Of a stretch of 33,346 nucleotides of DNA, positions 15,318-24,288 are shown one piece after another. A program made the position numbers and the translations under genes. The stretch is from Bacteroidales bacterium. GTDB taxonomy: Bacteria; Bacteroidota; Bacteroidia; Bacteroidales; FEN-979. Under the pieces are notes generated by a model. The model had not been told where the DNA came from. It ran no database searches and saw only the letters and a list, made by a program, of their open reading frames with translations. The DNA is taken from the NCBI GenBank assembly GCA_030681475.1, contig JAUXWT010000071.1:1-33346 (forward strand), written 5' to 3'. Position 1 is the first letter of the stretch. The number at the start of each line of letters is the position of its first letter.

Positions 15318-17273
15318 ATGAAAAATTATTTAGTATTTTCCGTTCTGATATATGCATGGATTGTGCTGCCAGGGCAATCCATAATGAATAGGGATAGCTT
15401 AATTCGTTTACTTCCATTGGCCAAGAATGACACAAATACTGTGAAACTTTATATAAATATCGGTCAACAGTATGAAACAAATGAACCGGAAACAGCTAAG
15501 CAATATTACCGGAAGGCTGGGGAACTCAGCAAAAAGTTAGGTTATACAAAAGGAGTTATTTCCTTTATTAATAACTATACTTTTATCTTGAATATGCAGG
15601 GAAATTATGATTCTTCCCTTTTATTAAACCTACTTGCCGTTAATCTCTCAAAAAAATCAAACGATTCTTTAAACCTTGCCAAGACTTTGTTTAACACAGG
15701 CACTTCTTACCGTAATTTAGGGGAGTATGAATCAGCTGTGCATTATTATGAAGAAGGAAAACAAATCTTTCAAAAATTGGGGGATGAAGGTATAGGAGCA
15801 ATAGGGGATGATATTCTTCAGCTTCTTTACTATCAGATGCATCAATTTACAAAAGGAATACAGTACGGAGAAAGCTCAGTATCGAAGCTCAGAAAATTAG
15901 ATAATCCGGCCATGTTAGGAACATCACTGACCAATCTCGGGCTTAATTACCTCTCTGTAGAGAATTTTGGTAAAGCTTCTGCCTTGTTTAATGAAGCGCT
16001 GGAGATAAGTATAAAAATTGGCGATAAAAACATGGAGCAAAGCCAGTACATGAATATGGGAGATGTTTTTTTAAAAAAGGGGGATTTTGAGAAAATGAAG
16101 TTATTTATGGATAAAGCTCTGGATCTTTCAAAAAAGCTTGAATTACATGAAAGTCAATTAATTGCTACGTTGGGTTTATCGTTCTATTTCCACTATAAAA
16201 AGAATTATAAACTGGCGGAAAAATATGTCAGTGAGGCATTAACATTGTCTTACCGGTTCAATCTGAGAATTCAGCGACAAAGAGTATTTGCTCATTTTTC
16301 CGCTCTTTCTTACGCTATGCAGGATATAAAACAAGGAGAATATTATGCAACACAAAGTACGCTCCTGGGAGATAGTATATTAAGTGAAACGATTCAGAAA
16401 AACACCTTAAAGCTTGAAAAAAAATATGAATCGGAAAAAAAGGTCAACCAGATAAAACAATTAGAAGCAGATAAAAAATTGCAGCAACTTTCAATTCGCC
16501 AAAAAAACACACTTAATTATTTTTTAATTGCCGGAGCTGCAACATTACTTATTATTACGTTATTATCTTATCGAACCTTCAAACAGAGGCAAAAACTCCA
16601 GCAACAACGCATTGGTGAATTAGAAACCCAACAACAATTAATAGCCACCGAAGCTGTATTAAAGGGTGAAGAACAGGAACGAACCAGGTTAGCCAAAGAT
16701 TTGCATGATGGTTTGGGAGGAATGCTGAGTGGAATTAAATATTCGTTTACAACTATGAAAGGAAATTTGGTTATGACGCCTGAAAACCATCAGGCTTTTG
16801 AGCGAAGCATGGATATGCTGGACAGTTCTATCAGTGAAATGCGCAGGGTAGCCCATAATATGATGCCCGAAACTTTGGTGCGGTTTGGCCTGGATACAGC
16901 CCTAAAGGACTTTTGTAACGAGATCAATCAAAGCGGTGCATTGAAAATAAACTATCAATCCATTGGTTTGGAAGGTATTCCAATTGATCAGACAACTGCC
17001 ATAACGCTCTATCGTATAATACAGGAACTGATAAACAATACCATGAAACATGCCAATGCCACAACGGCAATCGTGCAGGTAACAAAATTGAACGGGCAGC
17101 TTTCGGTTACGGTTGAAGATGACGGCAATGGATTTGATATAAGTATCCTTAATAATAACAAAGGCATAGGATGGGTAAATATGAAGAACCGGGTTGAGTT
17201 TCTGAAAGGCAAACTGGATATCAAATCAAAGGAGGGAGAAGGCACATCGGCCCAGATAGAATTGTACACTTAA
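15318..17273 (+). CDS. TPR-containing sensor histidine kinase (HisKA_3/NarX-like)
   Basis: A 651-residue membrane kinase. A signal sequence (about 1-20) is followed by a predicted periplasmic TPR-like helical region (about 40-355), with repeated NLG/YxNxGD patterns, and a charged coiled coil (about 360-395). A single membrane segment (about 398-417) and a cytoplasmic coiled coil (420-450) come next. The dimerisation domain carries His463 in LAKDLHDGLGGMLSGIKYSF, the form typical of kinases paired with NarL/LuxR regulators. The ATPase domain shows the N box around N573/N574 (QELINNTMKHA), DDGNGFD at 601-607 and GIGWVNMKNR from 616. The regulator gene follows after 17 nt. It is divergent from the repeat-protein operon, making that operon the obvious candidate target. 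The signal is unknown. Confidence 0.92.
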   Translation: MKNYLVFSVLIYAWIVLPGQSIMNRDSLIRLLPLAKNDTNTVKLYINIGQQYETNEPETAKQYYRKAGELSKKLGYTKGVISFINNYTFILNMQGNYDSSLLLNLLAVNLSKKSNDSLNLAKTLFNTGTSYRNLGEYESAVHYYEEGKQIFQKLGDEGIGAIGDDILQLLYYQMHQFTKGIQYGESSVSKLRKLDNPAMLGTSLTNLGLNYLSVENFGKASALFNEALEISIKIGDKNMEQSQYMNMGDVFLKKGDFEKMKLFMDKALDLSKKLELHESQLIATLGLSFYFHYKKNYKLAEKYVSEALTLSYRFNLRIQRQRVFAHFSALSYAMQDIKQGEYYATQSTLLGDSILSETIQKNTLKLEKKYESEKKVNQIKQLEADKKLQQLSIRQKNTLNYFLIAGAATLLIITLLSYRTFKQRQKLQQQRIGELETQQQLIATEAVLKGEEQERTRLAKDLHDGLGGMLSGIKYSFTTMKGNLVMTPENHQAFERSMDMLDSSISEMRRVAHNMMPETLVRFGLDTALKDFCNEINQSGALKINYQSIGLEGIPIDQTTAITLYRIIQELINNTMKHANATTAIVQVTKLNGQLSVTVEDDGNGFDISILNNNKGIGWVNMKNRVEFLKGKLDIKSKEGEGTSAQIELYT

Positions 17274-17290
17274 GGTTATGCACAGATAAA

Positions 17291-17908
17291 ATGGCTATCA
17301 AAATATTTATTGCCGACGATCATTATATGGTAGTGGAAGGCATCCGTTCGATGCTTCTGCCTGAGAAAAATTTCGAATGGATGGGCCACGCGATGACTGC
17401 CGCTTCGTGTATGGCCTTTCTATACAAGAACCAGCCTGATGTATTACTGCTGGATATTAACATGCCCGATAAAAGCGGAATTGACTTATGTAAAGAGATA
17501 AAAGACAAGTATCCGGAAATTCTTATTGTTGGGCTTAGTTCTTTTAACCAGCAAAGCTTTATTCAAAAAATGATGCTAAATGGTGCATCAGGATATGTAT
17601 TGAAAAATGCAACAAAATCAGAAATAGTTGATGCTATTGACACAGTGGTACGAGGCGATATTTATCTAAGCCGCGAAGCTGCGGCTGTTGTGAGGGAAAA
17701 CAGAGATTCACTAATTCCGGTGATTACACGAAGGGAAAAAGAAGTGCTGCAGTTGATTGCTGAAGGCCTCACCAATAAAGAGATTGCCGAAAAACTGTTT
17801 ATCAGCGCTACAACTGTTGATACACACCGTAATAGCCTGCTTTCAAAATTTGATGTAAAGAACACTGCGAACCTTATCCTGGTAGCAACAAAGTTTGATT
17901 TTATTTAA
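17291..17908 (+). CDS. NarL/LuxR-family response regulator
   Basis: A 205-residue DNA-binding regulator, partner of the preceding kinase. The receiver domain (about 3-120) has D9/D10, phospho-acceptor D55 in LLLDINMPD, and a GYVLKNATKSE segment with the conserved lysine. The C-terminal LuxR-type helix-turn-helix (about 143-203) is clear: TRREKEVLQLIAEGLTNKEIA followed by FISATTVDTHR. Order, spacing and orientation make it co-transcribed with the kinase. Confidence 0.95.
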   Translation: MAIKIFIADDHYMVVEGIRSMLLPEKNFEWMGHAMTAASCMAFLYKNQPDVLLLDINMPDKSGIDLCKEIKDKYPEILIVGLSSFNQQSFIQKMMLNGASGYVLKNATKSEIVDAIDTVVRGDIYLSREAAAVVRENRDSLIPVITRREKEVLQLIAEGLTNKEIAEKLFISATTVDTHRNSLLSKFDVKNTANLILVATKFDFI

Positions 17909-18194
17909 TAGGCAGAAGTCACAACTGCATACTAAATGACTGAGATAAATAAACGAACCCTTCCAGCAGTGGGGGCTGATAATGCGATCATCATTCGGCT
18001 TCATTCATGTTCTATTGTTCATTGCCTTCAATAGATTTTGAACGTTCTGAAGGATGTCTGTTTCTGAATGATTATTACTTACCAGATGTGGATTATAACA
18101 GGAAAGGACTCTTTCCAGGGCCCTTTCCCATTGATTGGATATGATTTTTATTGATCCATCAGAAAGAATTGCCGGATCTGGCCATTTTCGTTAA
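17909..18194. other. Intergenic stretch with a start-less open frame
   Basis: The 286 bp between the regulator and the Asp-box gene hold no confident gene. On the minus strand, 18005-18190 is open for 61 codons and reads like plausible protein (for example SNQWERALERVLSCYNPHLV). It has no ATG, GTG or TTG in its first two thirds, and it lies one frame away from the end of the Asp-box gene. It may be a decayed gene end. I see no terminator with a clear U-run. Confidence 0.35.
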
Positions 18195-20789
18195 TTATTT
18201 CGGAAAAACATCCGGTGTTTCAACAACTCCCTGATTTCTATTTCCCTGATCTCCGTTTCCCGGGATTCCCAATCCGCAAGCCGCGTTCCAGGCTCTGAAT
18301 GTTGACCCGCCTGCGACGTTGAAACCGGTGGTTAATACTACTTTATTGGCAGCTTTAAAATTGCCGTCCTGGCCTACGCCCTGGTTAAAAAGGCGCGAGG
18401 AAGAAATATAATCACTGGCCTGGTAATAACTGTAACCCGGGCCCCCGGTACCTGACAAAAACCAGGATGGGATGCAGTCTCCATAAGTTTGGGATCTCCA
18501 GAGACCCCGTCCGAAAGTTCCTGCTGTGATCAGGTCTGATGTATTATTTATTTCAAGGTCAAAGACTGGTACGGTTGGTAACCAGTTTTTGAATGGAACC
18601 CAATCGGCCAGGTTGGCATCCCGGTAAAAAACGCCAATGTCGGTGCCAATGTAAACAGCATCATCCGGAGAGCCGTTATTATCTTCAAAAGCGATACAGT
18701 TGACGATTATATTGGGTAAAGAACCGCTGATGTTAGTCCAGGTAGATCCGGCATCGAGTGACCTGTATACTTTTTGCCCGGCAATAAAACCCGATAAAGT
18801 AACGTAGACCTCAGGAGAGTTATCCGGGTTAATAGTGATATAGGTAATACTGTAACCTGGCAATCCGGCGCTGATGGATGACCATGTTCCTCCACCATCG
18901 GCAGACATCCAGATGGAACTTCCATTGGAAGTATATATCCGGTTGGTATTGTTAGTCCCCATGGCAATGGCGCCTCTGCCATCCACTCCCATATTCGTCC
19001 AGGTACTGCCTCCATTGGTGGTCTTATAAACATCATCATAACCAGCATAGAGGATGTTTGTGGATGAAGGATGGTGCACCAACGGCGTAACCCAGGCCCC
19101 GGTTGCGCCGGAGGGGACTATGCCTGTCCAGGATACACCAAAATCAGCAGACCTGGCCAGGCCTCCATTCTGGGACATGCTGTACATAATATTGACATTT
19201 GTCGGATCAATGGCGCAGTCCATTCCATCAGCCTGGCGCATATGGAATATTGTTGTTCCAAGGGCCGAAGTGTACCGGTTGCTTCCGTTATCCTGGGCGC
19301 CGCCAATGATCACCGTAGAATTAGACTGGTTACCTGCAATCCGGTAAAATTGCATGATTCCCAAACCGTCTGCACCTTCCGAAATATCGGTCCATGTAGT
19401 TCCATCGTTGGTGCTTTTATAGAGCCCCCCGTCTGAACCAACATAAAGGTACCCATTGAGCGGATTGTATTCAAGGGCATGGATATCGGCGTGTGTATAT
19501 TGCCAGGTACCGGGAGGCGCCCAATGCGTAACATTGCTGAAAGTCACGCCAAAATTCGTAGATTTCCATATGTTGATACCGCCGGTCAGGACAGTGCCAA
19601 CCGCATCAGGATCAACTGCGATGGCAAGGTCATACCATGCCTGGTCACCGTCTCCTGCACCTGTTGATCCACCATCGAGAATATTAGGGGTGGTCGATTG
19701 GGTTCCAAAATTTAACCCGCTGTCTAATGAACGGTAAAGTCCTTTGTATGACCCGGCAGCAGGTGATCCGCCCGGTCCGCAAAGTAAATATACATAGGAT
19801 GCATTATTCGGCGATACCCCAATTGCGATACGTGACTCTCCGCTTGGAAGACCCGATGTGATCAGGGTCCAGGTATCACCGGTATCAGTCGACCGGTAAA
19901 AACTATTGGTGGTGGAGGCGTATGTGGTTGCCGGAGATCCGGGCTTGAATTCAAAATCCCGGAAACTCCCGCTCTGAACCAATGTCCATGTCGTTCCGGA
20001 GTTTACGGTTTTAAAAATACCACTTCCTGTCGCTGCAAATAGAATAGATGAATTTGATGGATGCATGGCAAGTTTGTACCCTCTTGAATTACCCAGGATT
20101 GACGCTGTAAGGCCCGTCTCAGACCACGTTGTCCCCCCATTTGTCGATTTTAAAACCCCGATACAAGGAGTATCCCCCGCATCCCCGTCTCCTGTAAGGA
20201 TGTAAATAATATTTGGATTGCCCGGGTTAATCTCGATTCCCGAAACCCCGATACTGGGTATGCCATCTGTTAAATTTGTCCATGAACCGCCATCATTGGC
20301 GGTTTTCCATAGTCCACCTGCCGGTGTGCCTGCAAAAATGGTACTTGCCGATGTTGGATGGAAAGCAATACAATTCACTCTTCCCAAACCAATATTGTTA
20401 TAACTGCCTCCGGTATAATCGGTAGGCCCCAGGAAATACCAGGAGCCATTTGTCACGCTGGCATCTGACGGTTGTGGTTGGGGAAACTGTATGCCATTAA
20501 CGCCAAGATATTGCTGGTAGGCCTCTAAATTCATCTTTGCATAATTTGTGATTTTACCATCTGGCGTCAGCCTGTTCTGGTTTATGTATTCCCAGCGTTT
20601 CCATTGTTTGTATCCCTCAGGATGGCTCTTATCAGCATAATATTCCTCGGCTTGTTGACGAATAGTTTCAAAATCATCGGTTTGGGCATTTAACCAGATA
20701 TCCGAAATGGCATCAAGTTCCTGGCTGGAAACTTTCCCTGCGGAACAAATAATAACCAGAATAAGGAAATTGAATATAAGTTTCTTCAT
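18195..20789 (-). CDS. Secreted Asp-box (BNR/sortilin-like) beta-propeller protein
   Basis: An 864-residue secreted protein. A signal peptide (about 1-22) is followed by a small helical pro-region with EEYYADKSHPEGYKQWKRW, then a large propeller region (about 110-760). That region contains about eleven Asp-box hairpins such as KSTNGGTTW, RSTDTGDTW and KTTNGGSTW. Two such propellers are typical of sortilin/VPS10-like bacterial proteins. Near the end (about 780-845), NQGVGQDGNFKAANKVVLTTGFNVAGGSTFRAW fits a 3-coathanger stack region often found next to sorting domains. No T9SS sorting domain follows, and the protein stops with VVETPDVFPK, so it may be truncated or exported differently. It resembles sialidase-fold proteins in repeat type only, and no enzyme activity can be claimed. 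Confidence 0.85.
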   Translation of the reverse strand: MKKLIFNFLILVIICSAGKVSSQELDAISDIWLNAQTDDFETIRQQAEEYYADKSHPEGYKQWKRWEYINQNRLTPDGKITNYAKMNLEAYQQYLGVNGIQFPQPQPSDASVTNGSWYFLGPTDYTGGSYNNIGLGRVNCIAFHPTSASTIFAGTPAGGLWKTANDGGSWTNLTDGIPSIGVSGIEINPGNPNIIYILTGDGDAGDTPCIGVLKSTNGGTTWSETGLTASILGNSRGYKLAMHPSNSSILFAATGSGIFKTVNSGTTWTLVQSGSFRDFEFKPGSPATTYASTTNSFYRSTDTGDTWTLITSGLPSGESRIAIGVSPNNASYVYLLCGPGGSPAAGSYKGLYRSLDSGLNFGTQSTTPNILDGGSTGAGDGDQAWYDLAIAVDPDAVGTVLTGGINIWKSTNFGVTFSNVTHWAPPGTWQYTHADIHALEYNPLNGYLYVGSDGGLYKSTNDGTTWTDISEGADGLGIMQFYRIAGNQSNSTVIIGGAQDNGSNRYTSALGTTIFHMRQADGMDCAIDPTNVNIMYSMSQNGGLARSADFGVSWTGIVPSGATGAWVTPLVHHPSSTNILYAGYDDVYKTTNGGSTWTNMGVDGRGAIAMGTNNTNRIYTSNGSSIWMSADGGGTWSSISAGLPGYSITYITINPDNSPEVYVTLSGFIAGQKVYRSLDAGSTWTNISGSLPNIIVNCIAFEDNNGSPDDAVYIGTDIGVFYRDANLADWVPFKNWLPTVPVFDLEINNTSDLITAGTFGRGLWRSQTYGDCIPSWFLSGTGGPGYSYYQASDYISSSRLFNQGVGQDGNFKAANKVVLTTGFNVAGGSTFRAWNAACGLGIPGNGDQGNRNQGVVETPDVFPK

Positions 20790-21264
20790 ATAATAGTCTT
20801 TAAAGTTTGATAATAACTGAGTTATTTAACTGACTGCGTTGCTTGACTCTGTAAAAATTAGGTTTTTCATAATAAGTCTGAAATTAAATTAGACTAATTA
20901 AATACAAATATAATCAATAATTATAGCGATGTCAAGTTTTCCGGGAAAACAAATAAAATCCGGGCACCAGTCAGGCGAAGCACGGACAAGAGGGAATTGA
21001 TCGAATGGAAGAGATCAAACAGACATATACTAGATTTATATAAGGTTAATGATTGAGTATGCTTTATGTGCATCTGCGCAATCCGGTTGTAAGTCTTTGA
21101 AAATGGGTTTAGGAGTTGAACCAATAGATATCACAACCTTATTTTATTCATTTAAGCTAAAATCACGTGCCATGAAAATAAAAATACCCGAATGGTTTAT
21201 AAGGAACTTCCTTTATAAGGCCGATAAACCGATCCTGATTCAGCAAAATAAACTTTTGAGGATG
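20790..21264. other. 475-bp intergenic region
   Basis: This region contains the promoter of the Asp-box gene at its low end. On the plus strand at 21172-21264 there is an open stretch starting MKIKIPEWFIRNFLYKADK, but it then runs antisense into the neighbouring gene, so it is not called. No RNA gene, repeat or mobile element was recognised in the rest. Confidence 0.5.
20905..20935 (-). promoter_or_regulatory. Promoter of the Asp-box gene (CTTG, 20-bp spacer, TATATTTG)
   Basis: On the minus strand, TATATTTG (20905-20912) is an exact -7 match. Twenty bases upstream lies CTTG, one base off the -33 consensus TTTG. This is the best complete Bacteroidota-type promoter in the window. It implies a leader of about 110 nt before the ATG at 20789. 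Confidence 0.6.
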
Positions 21265-22014
21265 TTAATGACTGACGATCAGCTTTTTGGTTCCGTAAAT
21301 CGTGCCATCAACCAGGAGAGAACAAAAAGAAATGCCATCACGCAGATCCAGCGTGTTTATTACTGCTGTACCTGTACCTGCAACAGATATCTGGCTTTGA
21401 ACTGAGGCGCCATCAAGATCCCGGATCTGAATGAAGCCTTGTACTCCTGCCGGAATTGAATAATTTATTCTTGCAATACTGCTTGCAGGGTTGGGATATA
21501 TGCCGGAGATTCCCGCCCGAAGGTCTTTCCTCTCTTCAACATTCACAGGATAAGTCGAATATACCACGGTCACGCTGACTGAATCATTTATGTTTGATGC
21601 GTCAAAAAAGGTCCAGCGAACCACAGACTCTCCAATGGAAAAATTGTTGTACGCTATTTGCTGGTAGGTGCCGTAAGAATCAGTGTAGGTTTCACCGGGC
21701 CCGATGGGTTGGGAATTGGAAGAAGTAAATACGGTTGAGGCGTAACAAACACCGGCCCAGCACATGTATATTTTTGTGGAATCAAGCATGGTCAGTTCGG
21801 TTTTTTTACACAATACATTGATCGGGTTGGCGCTGTTATTAGTTATATCCAGGTATGTGCGCATAATCACGCTGTCGGTTGTTCCGGGTTGGATGATCGT
21901 GGTGTTGGATGCAACCTGTCCGTTTTGGTTGGAAAGCGTCAGGCTTTGTGAATACCCGATCAAAGCAGGTAAGAAAAATATGGTGAGGGAGAATATTATT
22001 TTTACAGGTTTCAT
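21265..22014 (-). CDS. Small secreted protein with T9SS type A sorting domain
   Basis: A 249-residue protein. A signal peptide (about 1-22, ending GYSQ) precedes an immunoglobulin-like beta-sandwich (about 24-155). That domain has a TYLDITNNSANPINVLCKK strand pair and two cysteines in MCWAGVC. The C-terminal T9SS type A domain (about 165-249) starts at ISGIYPNPASSIARINYSI and ends YGTKKLIVSH. The N-terminal domain reads like a general adhesion or binding module, and no function is assigned. The gene has its own promoter and is divergent from the oxidoreductase gene. Confidence 0.85.
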   Translation of the reverse strand: MKPVKIIFSLTIFFLPALIGYSQSLTLSNQNGQVASNTTIIQPGTTDSVIMRTYLDITNNSANPINVLCKKTELTMLDSTKIYMCWAGVCYASTVFTSSNSQPIGPGETYTDSYGTYQQIAYNNFSIGESVVRWTFFDASNINDSVSVTVVYSTYPVNVEERKDLRAGISGIYPNPASSIARINYSIPAGVQGFIQIRDLDGASVQSQISVAGTGTAVINTLDLRDGISFCSLLVDGTIYGTKKLIVSH

Positions 22015-22040
22015 GGTTATATGTTTTAATGTACATATAA

Positions 22041-22048
22041 CAAAGTTA
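22041..22048 (-). promoter_or_regulatory. -7 box TAACTTTG of the small T9SS gene
   Basis: An exact TAnnTTTG match on the minus strand, 26 bp from the ATG at 22014. A TTCG about 21 bp upstream is a possible -33 element. Confidence 0.5.
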
Positions 22049-22103
22049 CGATATATTTTGGTTTATCACCGAAGGGGGAACATCATAAATGTAAAAAAAT
22101 GCA

Positions 22104-22111
22104 TATATTTG
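22104..22111 (+). promoter_or_regulatory. -7 box TATATTTG of the oxidoreductase operon
   Basis: An exact TAnnTTTG match on the plus strand, 43 bp before the ATG at 22155. No clear -33 element is visible. Confidence 0.45.
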
Positions 22112-22154
22112 GAAAGATATTGCTTGAGTGTCAGGAAAATAAACCCCTCACGGA

Positions 22155-23513
22155 ATGCCATTGAATCAAAATATAAAGCTGAAACTGAAGGATGGGTCAA
22201 CTGTTGCCGTGGTAGGAGGCGGTCCGGCAGGCAGTTTTTTTACATGGTTTATTTTGAGATACGCACAGGAATCTGGGATTAAAATTCACGTTGATGTTTT
22301 CGAACCCAAGAACTTTAATTCTACCGGACCGGCGGGGTGTAACAAATGTGGCGGCATTGTCTCCGAATCCCTGATACAGATGCTCTCCGGAGAGGGAATC
22401 AAAGTTCCTCCCAAGGTGATTCGCAGAGGGATCGATTCCTATACTCTTCACCTCGAGCATGGCAAAGTGGTGATTGAAAAACCTAAACCCGAGCAAGGCA
22501 TTGCCTCCATTTTTCGCGGTCTTGGCCCCCGGGGTCCGATTGACAGCGCCCAATTGAGTTTCGACAATTTCCTGCTGGACCTGTGCCGGGAGAAAGGCGC
22601 TATGGTAAGAACGGATACCATCGTTAAAGCCTTGCGCGTGGAGGAGGGTATAAAACTCAGTACATCACTGTCGGGGGACAAGGTTTTTGACCTCGTTGTG
22701 GGGGCCGTTGGACTAAATGCCAAGGGAATTGAAATTTTTAATTCCATCTGCCCTTCTTATTTTCCACCATCTGTTACCAAGACGCATATTGCAGAAATTT
22801 TCCTTGGAAGGGAGGTTGTTGACCAATATTTCGGTAATTCAATGCATGTGTTCCTGTTGAATTTACCCAACGTTAAGTTTGGCGCGCTTATTCCCAAAGG
22901 GAATTATGTGACCATGGTTTTGCTTGGAAAAAACATTACAAGAGAGGTCGTCGCCGGATTTCTATCATCGGAAACGGTGAAATCCTGTTTTCCGCCGGAT
23001 ACGAATATTTCAGAAATCACCCACTGTAAATGTTATCCGGCAATCAATGTCGGGGAAGCGAAGTCGGCCTTCGCTAACCGGGTTGTGCTGATCGGAGATT
23101 CGGCTTCGTCGAAATTGTACAAAAATGGCCTGGGAGCGGCATGGCTCACCGGACAAGCTGCAGCAAAAACTGCCATCTTTCATGGCATTTCCCAAAGAGA
23201 TTTTCAAAAATGGTATCAGCCTGTTTGTACCACGCTGGATAATGACAACGACATCGGGAAGATTATCTTCAATATAACCTCCATCATGCAGAAATCTTCC
23301 ATCCTGAAGAATGGATTATTGGCGATGGTGGTCCAGGAGCAGAAGGAACCCAGCCATAAACGACCAATGAGCTCTCTATTATGGGATACTTTCACCGGAA
23401 GCAATCCTTATACATCCATATTCAAAAGAAGCCTGAATCCTGTTTTCATGGTTAAGTTTTTATGGAACATCGTAAAAGGGCAACTGATAAAGAAGAGCAG
23501 AATACAAAAATGA
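22155..23513 (+). CDS. FAD-dependent oxidoreductase, geranylgeranyl-reductase-like
   Basis: A 452-residue flavoprotein. A Rossmann FAD-binding start, VAVVGGGPAGSFF (GGGPAG at 21-26), is followed at 61-67 by GCNKCGG, similar in place to the cysteine-containing motif of geranylgeranyl reductases. A second FAD contact, RVVLIGDSASSKLYKNGLG, covers about 309-327, with IGD at 313-315. Related enzymes reduce isoprenoid double bonds or modify lipids. The substrate here is unknown. The protein has extra cysteines (C199, C278, C291 and C293) and a hydrophobic, basic C-terminal tail (about 430-452) that could touch the membrane. The next gene starts 10 nt downstream, so the pair is probably one transcription unit. 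No quinone or lipid genes adjoin it. Confidence 0.8.
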   Translation: MPLNQNIKLKLKDGSTVAVVGGGPAGSFFTWFILRYAQESGIKIHVDVFEPKNFNSTGPAGCNKCGGIVSESLIQMLSGEGIKVPPKVIRRGIDSYTLHLEHGKVVIEKPKPEQGIASIFRGLGPRGPIDSAQLSFDNFLLDLCREKGAMVRTDTIVKALRVEEGIKLSTSLSGDKVFDLVVGAVGLNAKGIEIFNSICPSYFPPSVTKTHIAEIFLGREVVDQYFGNSMHVFLLNLPNVKFGALIPKGNYVTMVLLGKNITREVVAGFLSSETVKSCFPPDTNISEITHCKCYPAINVGEAKSAFANRVVLIGDSASSKLYKNGLGAAWLTGQAAAKTAIFHGISQRDFQKWYQPVCTTLDNDNDIGKIIFNITSIMQKSSILKNGLLAMVVQEQKEPSHKRPMSSLLWDTFTGSNPYTSIFKRSLNPVFMVKFLWNIVKGQLIKKSRIQK

Positions 23514-23523
23514 AGATCAGACA

Positions 23524-24288
23524 ATGCCTGTTAACATAAAACCTCAACTTTCTGTGAACGCTTACGACTTTCCTCTGACAAAGACCAGCAACGTATTTAC
23601 CGACATCCGGTACTATTTCCTGAATTCCCCAAAAATTAAAACGCTGATCAAATTTAACTCGGTTGGCGCCAGACAAAGATTCAGCGAGAGTATCATGCAG
23701 CGTATTGGTATTGATGTAAACCGCTACAGGTTATTAAACATTCACCAGATTGGTATCGAAGCCCCGGCGAGTTATCTTTTTCATGAGCTTATGAAATGGA
23801 ATGGAGACTCGCTGTGCTGGCCAAACCACATTGCCAGGGTCAACCTGATGGATATCAGCATGGAGAGGATCCAGATCACCCTTTTCGGTGGCGACGGTGC
23901 AATGAATAAGGGAATCTGGCGACTATTCCCCTTTCATTTCCCGCAACTATTCATGTTGAAGGCTTTACGCATCCAACCCATTCCCAACCAGGTTGATACC
24001 GACAATGCAAGATATTTTTTATATGAGAGCAGCGGCGGTTATCCCATCGGAGTGTTTTCAATATACGTTCGGACGTCTATTCCTGAACGCAATGAACATG
24101 AAATGTCGCAGTTGTTTTTCATGGTGGGGTTCAACTTTTACGGAAGAACCTCATTGTCAAAACTTAACTTCATAAACCGGATCTGGGAAGGAGTACATAA
24201 CCGGGTTACTGCGAACGTAGCAAACCGGTTTAAAGAGTTATGCGAATGGAAATTCGAAAATTTTAAGAACCCTGTCAACGGACAATAA
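23524..24288 (+). CDS. Uncharacterised 254-residue protein paired with the oxidoreductase
   Basis: I do not recognise this protein by name. It has no signal peptide or membrane segment. Its middle alternates strands and loops (LCWPNHIARVNLMD, ERIQITLFGG), then SSGGYPIGVFSIYV and FFMVGFNFYG, and ends in an amphipathic helix (IWEGVHNRVTANVANRFKELCEWKFENF). A long C-terminal helix packed on a curved sheet, with WP-hydrophobic and GVFS strands, is reminiscent of SRPBCC/START-type lipid-binding folds, but that is a guess. The 10-nt gap to the oxidoreductase gene suggests the two act together, for example with this protein presenting or binding a hydrophobic substrate. It converges on the T9SS repeat-protein gene, overlapping it by 14 nt (24275-24288). 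Confidence 0.7.
   Translation: MPVNIKPQLSVNAYDFPLTKTSNVFTDIRYYFLNSPKIKTLIKFNSVGARQRFSESIMQRIGIDVNRYRLLNIHQIGIEAPASYLFHELMKWNGDSLCWPNHIARVNLMDISMERIQITLFGGDGAMNKGIWRLFPFHFPQLFMLKALRIQPIPNQVDTDNARYFLYESSGGYPIGVFSIYVRTSIPERNEHEMSQLFFMVGFNFYGRTSLSKLNFINRIWEGVHNRVTANVANRFKELCEWKFENFKNPVNGQ

Noticed and set aside
20921-21124. 67-codon minus-strand frame in the intergenic region
   Set aside because: It overlaps the Asp-box promoter, and its residues show no domain or signal.
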